From assembly GCF_020748465.1 (NCBI RefSeq), contig NZ_JAHZMP010000002.1:744001-808000 (forward strand): DNA of 64,000 nucleotides, in the 5' to 3' direction. Shown here piece after piece: positions 8,375 through 16,088 of this stretch. Every line of letters begins with the position of its first letter. Position 1 is the stretch's first letter. Under the pieces are notes generated by a model that had not been told where the DNA came from, did no database searches, and saw only the letters and a list, made by a program, of their open reading frames with translations. The DNA comes from Terrisporobacter mayombei. GTDB taxonomy: Bacteria; Bacillota; Clostridia; Peptostreptococcales; Peptostreptococcaceae. The position numbers were made by a program, and so were the translations under genes.

Positions 8375-9037
8375 ATGTCGAATGAGAATTTTCATAAAAT
8401 AGATTTAAAGAAGTGGGATAGATCTCAATATTTTTATTATTTTACAAAATTGTTGCCAACAGGATACAGTATTAGTGTAAATATTGATATTACTAATGCC
8501 TATAATATGGTAAAAACTAAACAGAGAAAATTTTTCCCAGCTTATTTATATGTTGCTTCAAGGGTAGTAAGTGAAATGAAGGAATTTAGAGTTGCTTCTT
8601 TAGATGGTGAACTAGGTTACTATGAAGTTTTACATCCGTCTTATGCTATTTTGCATAAAGATGATAATACTATGTCAAATATGTGGACAGAATATGATGA
8701 TGATTTTGATATCTTCTATAAAAATTATATGGATGATCAAAATAAATATGGTGATAATCATGAACCTATGGCTAAAACTGAAATGGCTCCACAAAATAGC
8801 TTTATGATAGGCATGTTACCATGGATAGAATTTTCTAGCTATACTCCTGTTCCATTTTCACCTTTGACTACCTATTATCCTATTCTACAAGGAGGAAAGT
8901 TTTTTGAAAAAGATAAAAGAAAAATGATGCCTTTTTCTATTACAGTTCATCATGCTGTGGCAGATGGATACCATGTTGGGTTATTTTTAGAGAAATTCCA
9001 AGAATATATGAATTCACCGGAAAGTTGGATGGAATAA
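8375..9037 (+). CDS. Chloramphenicol acetyltransferase-like (type A CAT) protein
   Basis: A 220-residue protein that follows type A CAT along its whole length: opening IDLKKWDRSQ, central GELGYYEVLHPSYAI, and the catalytic HHAVADGYHVGLF near residue 192 with the essential His and the Asp-Gly pair. CAT trimers acetylate chloramphenicol with acetyl-CoA. The length is normal. The chromosomal location, AT content like its neighbours and absence of mobile elements suggest an old chromosomal CAT-like gene, so whether it gives resistance cannot be told from sequence. A palindrome AGAGT-TAG-ACTCT about 80 bases upstream could be regulatory. Confidence 0.85.
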   Translation: MSNENFHKIDLKKWDRSQYFYYFTKLLPTGYSISVNIDITNAYNMVKTKQRKFFPAYLYVASRVVSEMKEFRVASLDGELGYYEVLHPSYAILHKDDNTMSNMWTEYDDDFDIFYKNYMDDQNKYGDNHEPMAKTEMAPQNSFMIGMLPWIEFSSYTPVPFSPLTTYYPILQGGKFFEKDKRKMMPFSITVHHAVADGYHVGLFLEKFQEYMNSPESWME

Positions 9038-9064
9038 CAAGCAGGCGAGGCAATTGTTATTTAC

Positions 9065-9110
9065 TTATGAAATGAGTATAGATAAATTCATATCTATACT
9101 CATTTCATAA
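9065..9110. terminator. 20-bp perfect terminator stem after CAT-like gene
   Basis: Positions 9065-9084 and 9091-9110 are exact complements (core ATGAGTATAGATA) around a six-base loop. It serves the convergent CAT-like and DUF6054-like genes. Confidence 0.9.
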
Positions 9111-9172
9111 AAAAGTTAAAGTTATCTTTATTTATTATTTCAGTTGTTACATCTCTATCAGCATTTCTGTAC

Positions 9173-9514
9173 TTATACAATATACTTACTAAGAATCTCT
9201 CTTGGTAAAGATGTAAAGCTTTCACTAGCACCCAAATCAAATTTGAAAAACATACCTTGTGCAGCTCCTCCTCCAATGGAATGGACTTCTGTTGGTCCAT
9301 TTATATTATCTAAAACAATTGTCAGTGTTATCCTATTTCCTACTCTCTGGAAGTATTTTTCATATACTAATAATATAGCACCATTATCTTCATTACCTGC
9401 TATTATATGATAATCTATTTTTTCTCCAGTTACACTTTCTTTAACTATGCCAAAATCTAGTTTAGATAGCGTATCCCTAAGAGATAAATTAACTTTGAAA
9501 TTATCTGAGTTCAA
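9173..9514 (-). CDS. Small conserved protein, DUF6054-like
   Basis: A 113-residue protein starting at TTG 9514, which has GGGGGAG six bases upstream; there is no in-frame ATG nearby. It has no cysteine, signal or membrane segment. The pattern (two long beta hairpins, a Gly-rich SIGGGAAQG stretch near residue 80, then FDLGASESF) resembles what I recall as the DUF6054 family of small clostridial proteins; that name is from memory and uncertain. It lies alone between the CAT-like terminator and the P1 peptidase. No function can be proposed. Confidence 0.6.
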   Translation of the reverse strand: MNSDNFKVNLSLRDTLSKLDFGIVKESVTGEKIDYHIIAGNEDNGAILLVYEKYFQRVGNRITLTIVLDNINGPTEVHSIGGGAAQGMFFKFDLGASESFTSLPREILSKYIV

Positions 9515-9597
9515 TTTACTCTCCCCCTTACTTGTAAACTTTTTATTATTGTAATTATGAATTAATTATTAATACTTGCATATAAATTAAAATATAT

Positions 9598-10620
9598 TTA
9601 TAAGCACTCATTTATACTTTTTCTAGTATGACAATCTCTACCTACAACTGTAGTTGCATGTAACATAGAACTTATAATGGATTCCTCTACCGATTCAACA
9701 ACTGCCCTAAATACTTTATCTATTTCATCATCATGGATCATACTTAAAGAGATAATATCATTATTTTTATAATGAGGTACTTTATTAGCAGTAGTAAAAG
9801 CAAGAACAATATCTCCACTACCATTGCCTAAATATGACCCAGTTCTAGCAAGAGACACACTTGCTCTTTTAGCTACTCTTTTTAACTGTCTTTCACTAAG
9901 AGGAATATCTGTAGCTAGGATAATTATTATAGAGCCATTTTCTTTTTCATAATTGTCCATAGTATTTATATTTTTACCTATATTCTTATTATCCAAAATT
10001 AAATCACCTTTTAGACCTAAATTTGTAAGAACTAAGCTGCCTACTGTGAATTCTTTATGATCTAGGTAAACAACTCTTGAAGATGATCCTATTCCCCCTT
10101 TTAATTCATAGCAACTCATACCCATGCCAGCTCCAACACATCCTTCTTTAAAATCTACAGATGTATTTTCTATAGCTTCTTTTACATGTTCTTCTTTAAT
10201 ATGCAAGCCTCTAATATCATTTAAATATCCATCATTACACTCCATGACAACAGGATTTACTGTTCCTGTAGTTACACCAATATCCTCATTGTTTTCTAAC
10301 ATATATTTAATCAGTGTTGTAGTGCATGTTCCCACACTTAGTGTGTTTGTAAGTATTATTGGTGTCTCTAAAGTTCCCAGTTCGTCTATTTGAATAAGTC
10401 CTACACTTTTGCCAAATCCATTTATAACATAACTTGCTGCCATTACTTTTTCTTTAAATATATTATTTTCATGTGGCAATATGGCAGTGACACCTGTTTT
10501 TATATTTTTAGAATTTAATGTTACATGTCCTACCTTAATACCTTTTACATCTGTAATTAGATTCTTATTACCTTTTTTAATTTTTCCTATTTTTATACTG
10601 CTATTTTTATCAATCCCCAT
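9598..10620 (-). CDS. P1-family peptidase (DmpA-like aminopeptidase)
   Basis: A 340-residue member of peptidase family S58/P1. The opening LITDVKGIKVGHVTL and the central GAGMGMSCYELKGGIGSSSR are typical, and GSGDIVLAF (near residue 268) holds the Ser/Thr-type nucleophile region at which DmpA proteins self-cleave into two chains. Family role: release of N-terminal residues from small peptides or beta-peptides, autocatalytically activated, cytoplasmic. AAAGGAGG precedes the ATG at 10620. It may share a transcript with the DUF5131 gene 22 bases upstream. Confidence 0.88.
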   Translation of the reverse strand: MGIDKNSSIKIGKIKKGNKNLITDVKGIKVGHVTLNSKNIKTGVTAILPHENNIFKEKVMAASYVINGFGKSVGLIQIDELGTLETPIILTNTLSVGTCTTTLIKYMLENNEDIGVTTGTVNPVVMECNDGYLNDIRGLHIKEEHVKEAIENTSVDFKEGCVGAGMGMSCYELKGGIGSSSRVVYLDHKEFTVGSLVLTNLGLKGDLILDNKNIGKNINTMDNYEKENGSIIIILATDIPLSERQLKRVAKRASVSLARTGSYLGNGSGDIVLAFTTANKVPHYKNNDIISLSMIHDDEIDKVFRAVVESVEESIISSMLHATTVVGRDCHTRKSINECL

Positions 10621-10641
10621 GAAATTCCTCCTTTAACCCCT

Positions 10642-11355
10642 TTATTTCTTTGTATAATTTATGTTTGCTAATTTTGCTTGTTTACATAAATCTTTAACTT
10701 GAAGTTTGTACATCTTCTTATCTTTTATAAAGTATGTTCCACATTGTCTAAACTCAAAGTTAACATTTGCTTTTATACATTGGTTTCTAATATCAAGTAC
10801 CCAGTCATAATCTAAAGGTCTTGCATTATAGTCGGATTCTCCACCTGCTACAACAAGTTCAATATCATTCAAATATTTTTCTATATTTATTTTTTCTATT
10901 AGAGGTTGAGCTGTAATACATTTATGTTTTATAGGTAAATCTTTAAAAATAGATAATTTATAATCAGCATTTTTCTGATTTTCTATGGTACAACATACAA
11001 TTACATTATCATAACCGTCATTCCAGTCTTTTGGAACACAATTTTCAAATCTATCTATTCTCTTAGTTAAAAACAAGAATTTTAAATCACTTCTTTCTTT
11101 TATCATTTTCCAACATTCATCTCTCCAGGAATCTGCTTCTTCAATTAAAAAATCAGAAGAGAAGCATAAATATACAGTACCTGATTTTATTTTATAATTC
11201 CCATTTTTAAATTTTTCTATAGGTTTGTAAAAATCATTAGTTTTGATTATTTCGTTAGTATTTATATTTCTTTTATAATCTCCTTTATGAATATAACAAT
11301 ATTTACAACCATCGCTGCACTTTTTACAACCACGCCAAGGATCCCACATAGCCAT
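10642..11355 (-). CDS. DUF5131 (phage Gp37/Gp68-like) radical-SAM-type protein
   Basis: A 237-residue protein beginning MAMWDPWRGC. It has cysteines in CKKCSDGCKYCYIHKGD at residues 9-26, a radical-SAM-like cluster with the characteristic WxPxxGC opening of the Gp37/Gp68 family, then FLTKR and VVAGGESD motifs. Found on phages and in bacterial chromosomes; function not established. ATG 11355 is preferred over 11370 because GGAGG lies eight bases upstream of it. No phage genes surround it here. Confidence 0.8.
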   Translation of the reverse strand: MAMWDPWRGCKKCSDGCKYCYIHKGDYKRNINTNEIIKTNDFYKPIEKFKNGNYKIKSGTVYLCFSSDFLIEEADSWRDECWKMIKERSDLKFLFLTKRIDRFENCVPKDWNDGYDNVIVCCTIENQKNADYKLSIFKDLPIKHKCITAQPLIEKINIEKYLNDIELVVAGGESDYNARPLDYDWVLDIRNQCIKANVNFEFRQCGTYFIKDKKMYKLQVKDLCKQAKLANINYTKK

Positions 11356-11403
11356 ATAAATTTCCTCCATAAAAATACTTATTTATCTTCATTATAATAT
11401 GAA

Positions 11404-11443
11404 AAATCCACTAATTTATTAAAACTAATAAATTAGTGGATTT
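11404..11443. terminator. Terminator after ispH
   Basis: AAATCCACTAATTTATT (11404-11420) is exactly complementary to 11427-11443. It separates ispH from the DUF5131 gene. Confidence 0.85.
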
Positions 11444-11450
11444 ATTTATA

Positions 11451-12293
11451 CTATATTTCTTTTAAGTATTCTATTACCTCATCTATTATCCAATCAGGTG
11501 TGGAAGCTCCTGCAGTTACACCTGCAACTTTAAATTTTTCTAACTTACTTTTTTCCAATTCTTCTTTAGTTTCAATGGAAAAAGTAGGTACTATATTCTT
11601 ACATATATTTACAAGTTTTTGAGTATTAGAACTATGTTTTCCTCCAATTACTACCATACAATCAACTTCTTTTGCTAACTCTGTAGCTGACAGTTGTCTT
11701 TCTTTTGTAGCAGAGCAGATTGTATTATTAACAGTTAAGTCTTGTATTTTACTTTTTAACTTAGAAACAATTTTATCAAAAGATTCTAAGTTAGCAGTTG
11801 TTTGGCTAACAACACAGTATTTATCATTACTATTAAATGTTATATTATCAACTTCTTCTTCACTATTTATTATTATAGCATCATTGTCACACCATCCATT
11901 AATCCCTACTATTTCTGGATGAGTAGCATTACCAACGATTATAATTTTACAACCTTTATTAGAAAACTCTCTAACTATGTCGTGTATTTTTTTTACAAAT
12001 GGACAAGTTGTATCTACTATATCCATATTTTTTGATTTAGACTCAGTGTATATTTTTTTACTAATACCATGAGATCTGATTATAAGCTTACTATCATTAG
12101 GGATTTTATCTAATGAATCCATCTCCATTAATCCTTTTTCTTTATATCGATCTACGGCTTGCTTATTATGAATAAGAGGACCTAGGGAATATACACTATC
12201 ACTAGTCTTGTTTTCTAGCTCATCCCAAGCCATGTTCATAGCTCTTTTAACACCAAAACAAAATCCTGCATTTTCTGCTATTCTAACCTTCAT
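11451..12293 (-). CDS. ispH: 4-hydroxy-3-methylbut-2-enyl diphosphate reductase (IspH/LytB)
   Basis: A 280-residue protein making IPP and DMAPP in the last step of the MEP pathway. The three cluster cysteines are visible: Cys12 in NAGFCFGVKRAM, one in DTTCPFVKK near residue 96, and one in TICSATKERQ near 192; VGNATHPEIVG carries conserved substrate residues. In many clostridia IspH is fused to S1 domains; this one stops after the IspH domain. It is the last gene of a run with plsC and cmk, a common Firmicute order. Confidence 0.96.
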   Translation of the reverse strand: MKVRIAENAGFCFGVKRAMNMAWDELENKTSDSVYSLGPLIHNKQAVDRYKEKGLMEMDSLDKIPNDSKLIIRSHGISKKIYTESKSKNMDIVDTTCPFVKKIHDIVREFSNKGCKIIIVGNATHPEIVGINGWCDNDAIIINSEEEVDNITFNSNDKYCVVSQTTANLESFDKIVSKLKSKIQDLTVNNTICSATKERQLSATELAKEVDCMVVIGGKHSSNTQKLVNICKNIVPTFSIETKEELEKSKLEKFKVAGVTAGASTPDWIIDEVIEYLKEI

Positions 12294-12303
12294 AACAAAT
12301 CTC

Positions 12304-12900
12304 CTATTTTTTATAATAATTATCTTTAATTACTTCAAGCACATCTCCAGATAATCTTTCATAATCATCTGCACTTAGCTTTTGCTTATAATATTCTTCA
12401 AATGAAATTGGTTTATCGATGTAGATTGTAACCTTATTGAATAAGCTATAACCTGATATTATAGATATAGGAATAACATTAGCTTTTCCTTTAATAGCAA
12501 ATAAAGCTAAACCAGCTTTGGCATCACCAAATGCATTTCCTTTTACTCTAGTTCCTTCTGGAAATATACCAATAGCATAGCCTTCTTTTAATTTTTTTAG
12601 AATAGTTTTTATAGTAGATATTGATGGGTTATCTCTATCTATTGGTATAACACATAATTTATCTAAAATTTTTGCTAATATTTTGTTATTAAATAATTCC
12701 TTTTTTCCTATAGTAGCAACTTTTCTATTTTTTACAGCTGATGCCACAAAAATAGGATCTAAGTTAGATTTATGATTGGCTGCCAATATTATATTTCCTT
12801 CATCAGGAATATTTTCTGCCCCAATTACTTCGTATTTGTAAAATACTTTACTATATAATCTAAATACACTTAAAACAAATTTATAAAAACTCAAATGCAT
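12304..12900 (-). CDS. plsC: 1-acyl-glycerol-3-phosphate acyltransferase (PlsC)
   Basis: A 198-residue membrane-associated acyltransferase forming phosphatidic acid. It shows the NHKSNLDP motif (HX4D, residues 42-49) and the FPEGTR motif near 113. It lies ten bases from ispH and seven from cmk, so the three are one operon. The ATG at 12900 is only two bases from GGGAG; the TTG two codons later (12894) has an eight-base spacing and may be the true start. Confidence 0.93.
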   Translation of the reverse strand: MHLSFYKFVLSVFRLYSKVFYKYEVIGAENIPDEGNIILAANHKSNLDPIFVASAVKNRKVATIGKKELFNNKILAKILDKLCVIPIDRDNPSISTIKTILKKLKEGYAIGIFPEGTRVKGNAFGDAKAGLALFAIKGKANVIPISIISGYSLFNKVTIYIDKPISFEEYYKQKLSADDYERLSGDVLEVIKDNYYKK

Positions 12901-12907
12901 CTCTCCC

Positions 12908-13555
12908 TTATTTAATTTTATTTAAAACTGATTCAACCACATCATCTATACTCTTACCAGTAGTATCGATTTCTATGGCATCTTCTGCTTTAACTAGAGG
13001 AGCAAACTCTCTAGAAGAATCTATCTCGTCTCTTTTAATTATATCATCTATTACATCTTGAAGTTTAACTTCAACACCTTTTGCTATTAATTCTTTATAT
13101 CTTCTAGCGCCTCTTTCTTCAGGTGTAGCTATAAGGAAGAATTTATAATCAGCATTTGGGAAAACATATGAACCTATATCTCTTCCATCAAGTATAACAG
13201 AGTTTCTTGTACCTATTTCTCTTTGTACGTCTACCATTAAGCATCTAACTTCTTTTATTTTTGCAACATTAGATACATTATTAGTTACTTCTATTGTTCT
13301 TATTTCTTCATTTACTACTTTTCCATCTAAGTAGATATTGTTGTCTTTGAAGTCTATTTCTGTTTTCTTTGTCAATTCTATTACTTCATCTTCATTTTCT
13401 ATATTTACTTTATTTTGTAAACATTTTAAAGTTACAGCTCTATACATAGCTCCTGTATCTATATAGTTTATGTTTAATTTGTCTGCTATTATTTTTGCTA
13501 TTGTACTTTTTCCAGCTCCTGCTGGTCCATCTATTGCTATCACTAAATTATTCAT
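12908..13555 (-). CDS. cmk: Cytidylate kinase
   Basis: A 215-residue kinase that phosphorylates CMP and dCMP with ATP. Walker A GPAGAGKST at residues 9-17, the conserved YIDTGAMYRA and the ILDGRDIGSYVFP segment near residue 125 are all present, and the length is normal. AGGAGA precedes the ATG. It heads the cmk-plsC-ispH group; the flavoprotein gene upstream ends 46 bases before. Confidence 0.97.
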   Translation of the reverse strand: MNNLVIAIDGPAGAGKSTIAKIIADKLNINYIDTGAMYRAVTLKCLQNKVNIENEDEVIELTKKTEIDFKDNNIYLDGKVVNEEIRTIEVTNNVSNVAKIKEVRCLMVDVQREIGTRNSVILDGRDIGSYVFPNADYKFFLIATPEERGARRYKELIAKGVEVKLQDVIDDIIKRDEIDSSREFAPLVKAEDAIEIDTTGKSIDDVVESVLNKIK

Positions 13556-13600
13556 ATTATTTCTCCTATTTTGTTCTTATTTAAAGTATTTTAGCTTAAG

Positions 13601-14818
13601 CTATAAACTTATACCTGCTAAATAACCTGTTGAGAAAGCTATTTGAAGATTATATCCTCCAGTTTCTGCATCTACATCTATTACTTCTCCTGTAAAATAT
13701 AAGTCTTCTATTATTTTAGACTCCATTGAAGAAGCATTAATTTCTTTAACAGATACACCACCACTTGTTACCATTGAAACTTGTATTCCTAAAGTTGAAT
13801 TTGTAGTTAGCTTCATATTTTTTATATAATCAATAATTTTAATTTCATTTTCTTTAGTTAATTCATTAGGTTTTGTTTCACTAAGATTTAATAAATCTAA
13901 AATTTCTTTTAAAAAGTTAAGTGGTAATATGGATTTTAAGTTATTTGCAATGTTTTTATTAGGATTTTCTCTCATAATCTTACTTATTTCTTCTCTTGTT
14001 ACATCTGGTAAAACGTCAACATTTAGTTCTACAGATTCATTTTCTAAGTTTTTGTTAATATAAGATGATATGATAAGTACTACTGGTCCTGTTATCCCAA
14101 AATGAGCAAAGAGCATGTCTCCTCTTTTGCATATTTTTTTCTTTTTAATTTTGCATGATATTTCTATATCTTTTAAAGATATACCCTGTAATCTTCTTGT
14201 CCAATCTTCTTTAATTTTTAAAGGTGATAAAGCAGGATAAGTATTAGTTACAGTATGACCATGTTTTGATAATATTTTATGCATTGTGCCATCAGATCCA
14301 GTTTTAGAATGACTTTTTCCACCTGTTGATATTATTACTTTGTCTCCAAGAACTTTAGTATTATTATCTAAAACAATACCTTCTATTTTATTGTTTTCAT
14401 TTATAATTAAATCTACTACCTTGCTATTATAAAGTACTTTTATATTATTTTCTATTAGTAAGTCTTTAAATTTATTGATAAGCTCAGTTGCCTTATCACT
14501 TCTTGTATAAACCTTATAATCATTATGTTCTTCTACTTTGTATTCAAGGTTGCTTTCGTCTAAGAAGCTTAATAAGTCTTCATTGGTAAATGAATAAAGG
14601 GCGCTGTATAAGAACTTTTTATTTGTCACAACTTTATCGAAAAAGTCTTCAATGTATCTTTTATTTGTAATATTACATCTTCCACCACCAGTAAGCTTAA
14701 GCTTCTTTCCTAGTTCCTCATTTCTCTCTATTAAGGTAACTTCATGAGAGTTTTTAGAAGCTACAAGTGCTGCCATCATTCCTGATGGACCTCCACCTAC
14801 TACTATTACTTTTGACAT
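13601..14818 (-). CDS. HI0933-family FAD-dependent flavoprotein
   Basis: A 405-residue flavoprotein of the HI0933/BaiN family. N-terminal dinucleotide fold VVGGGPSGMMAAL (residues 5-17) followed by ERNEELGKKLKLTGGGRCN, and the C-terminal DVDAETGGYNLQIAFSTG that closes the FAD site. Family members are linked to oxidoreduction of conjugated steroids or other substrates, but for most the substrate is unknown. Ten bases upstream is the phosphatase gene, so they are co-transcribed. Confidence 0.9.
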   Translation of the reverse strand: MSKVIVVGGGPSGMMAALVASKNSHEVTLIERNEELGKKLKLTGGGRCNITNKRYIEDFFDKVVTNKKFLYSALYSFTNEDLLSFLDESNLEYKVEEHNDYKVYTRSDKATELINKFKDLLIENNIKVLYNSKVVDLIINENNKIEGIVLDNNTKVLGDKVIISTGGKSHSKTGSDGTMHKILSKHGHTVTNTYPALSPLKIKEDWTRRLQGISLKDIEISCKIKKKKICKRGDMLFAHFGITGPVVLIISSYINKNLENESVELNVDVLPDVTREEISKIMRENPNKNIANNLKSILPLNFLKEILDLLNLSETKPNELTKENEIKIIDYIKNMKLTTNSTLGIQVSMVTSGGVSVKEINASSMESKIIEDLYFTGEVIDVDAETGGYNLQIAFSTGYLAGISL

Positions 14819-14827
14819 TATATTCTC

Positions 14828-15469
14828 CTATTCTAATGCGCTATTTTCTAGTTTATGATTAGTTTTAATATGGCTTGTATCGTTCATTTTTATTACAACT
14901 GGGCCATAATCTCTAAATTCAATAACATTTAGTGCAGTATTTCCTTGATTAATTCTATAGATATTTTCCATACCTGAATTTAAAACAGAAAGTAGTATTA
15001 CTCTTGCTGTTACAGAGTGAGTTACAAGTACAATATGTTTTCCATCATATTTTTCATTTAACTCATCTAAAAATTTATCTGTTCTTTCTTTTATAATTTG
15101 AAGGGTTTCTCCACCAGGTATCTCTGCAAGGTGAGGCTCATTTCTCCAAGTATGATATATGTCTTTATAATTTTCTTGAATTTCTTTTATTAAAAGACCT
15201 TCCCATGCTCCAAAGCCCATTTCTCTAAGACCTGAAGTTTTTATTACATCTAAATCAAATTTATCACTTATTAATTCTGCAGTTTCTACTGCTCTACCAA
15301 GATCACTTGAATATATGTAGTCAATAGGATATTTAACCATGCTATCAGCTAGTTCTTTAGCTTGATTAACACCTTTTTCAGTTAATTTTGAATTACCATG
15401 ACCTTGAGTTTTCCCTTTTATATTCCATTCTGTTTGGCCATGTCTAACTAAATATATAGTATTCGTCAT
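14828..15469 (-). CDS. Histidine phosphatase (phosphoglycerate-mutase-like)
   Basis: A 213-residue protein with the LVRHGQTEWN motif (catalytic His10), SSDLGRAVETA, and the second His in LVTHSVTARV near residue 148. The fold is shared by cofactor-dependent phosphoglycerate mutases, CobC-type phosphatases and broad phosphatases; the short length favours a phosphatase. A good AGGAGG precedes the ATG. It is the first gene of the run down to ispH. Confidence 0.9.
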   Translation of the reverse strand: MTNTIYLVRHGQTEWNIKGKTQGHGNSKLTEKGVNQAKELADSMVKYPIDYIYSSDLGRAVETAELISDKFDLDVIKTSGLREMGFGAWEGLLIKEIQENYKDIYHTWRNEPHLAEIPGGETLQIIKERTDKFLDELNEKYDGKHIVLVTHSVTARVILLSVLNSGMENIYRINQGNTALNVIEFRDYGPVVIKMNDTSHIKTNHKLENSALE

Positions 15470-15509
15470 ATTGTCCTCCTGTAGTTATTTTATCCTTATG
15501 TATTTGCTC

Positions 15510-15622
15510 ATAAAGTGCTTCGCCAACACGTTGCTCAGACACAGCAAATTTTAAGTAACGGATATACCTGCAGCGCTAGCAAAGGTATATCATTGACGTC
15601 ATGAGCTCAGCGAATTTTTTCA
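15510..15622. other. GC-rich structured intergenic element
   Basis: About 110 bases of roughly 45% GC in a 25-30% GC surrounding. It contains the hairpin GATATACCT (15560-15568) / AGGTATATC with a 13-base loop that includes AGCGCT and GCTAGC, flanked by a weaker extension of the stem, a second small stem TTGCT-AGCAA on the left, and a cluster of six-base palindromes (CTGCAG, AGCGCT, GCTAGC, GACGTC, GAGCTC). The phrases CAGCAAATTTT and CAGCGAATTTT flank the hairpin as imperfect direct repeats. No frame is open through it. It could be a mobile-repeat relic or a non-coding RNA; I do not recognise a family. Confidence 0.5.
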
Positions 15623-15654
15623 TCTCTAAATTTTAATTATATCATAAATACACG

Positions 15655-15694
15655 AAAAAGGTTAAAACACTTTTAGTAGTATTTTAACCTTTTT
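15655..15694. terminator. Hairpin in the 15.5-16.1 kb gap
   Basis: AAAAAGGTTAAAACACT (15655-15671) pairs with AGTATTTTAACCTTTTT (15678-15694) with one mismatch. It lies just downstream of the minus-strand gene remnant at 15729-15872 and is probably that lost gene's terminator. Confidence 0.75.
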
Positions 15695-15728
15695 ATATAC
15701 AATTAAATTATATTATTGTAATTCAGTC

Positions 15729-15872
15729 CTATTTAGAAATGACCTCATTTTCTTCTTTGTCTACTGAACCATCATCTTTTTTGATAAATGAAAGAATTGA
15801 AATTGTAATAATTATACATAATACACCAACCCATTCTATTAAATTAAAAATTAAATTCAAGAATAAAGACAA
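15729..15872 (-). pseudogene. C-terminal remnant of a membrane protein gene
   Basis: On the minus strand an open stretch of 48 codons ends in a proper TAG (15729-15731) and a terminator, yet begins right after stop codons with no start or Shine-Dalgarno. The reading is a hydrophobic helix (NLIEWVGVLCIIITISILSF) followed by an acidic-basic tail KKDDGSVDKEENEV, as at the C terminus of a transporter. I take it as the leftover 3' end of a deleted permease gene. The family cannot be told. Confidence 0.45.
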
Positions 15873-16088
15873 TTATTAACTATATTCAGAATCATTACAT
15901 GGAAAAAATTAATTTAAAAGATATATTTTCATCTGCATTTTATAGTCAAAAAGTATATTATTTACTCTCCCACTGTAATTATATCGTAAATATAGATACT
16001 TTTTTAGACTATGAATATATCTCATTTTGTATATAATTGATATAGAAGATTAAAATAAGTTGATTTGTATAATCAAGGAGGACGTAGA

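Noticed and set aside
9100..9300. 66-codon minus-strand frame overlapping the DUF6054-like gene
   Set aside because: It overlaps the better-supported 113-residue frame, lacks a Shine-Dalgarno and overlaps the terminator stem at 9065-9110.
10642..11355. DUF5131 (phage Gp37/Gp68-like) gene as a sign of a prophage
   Set aside because: No integrase, structural, lysis or other phage gene is found around it; family members are also chromosomal.
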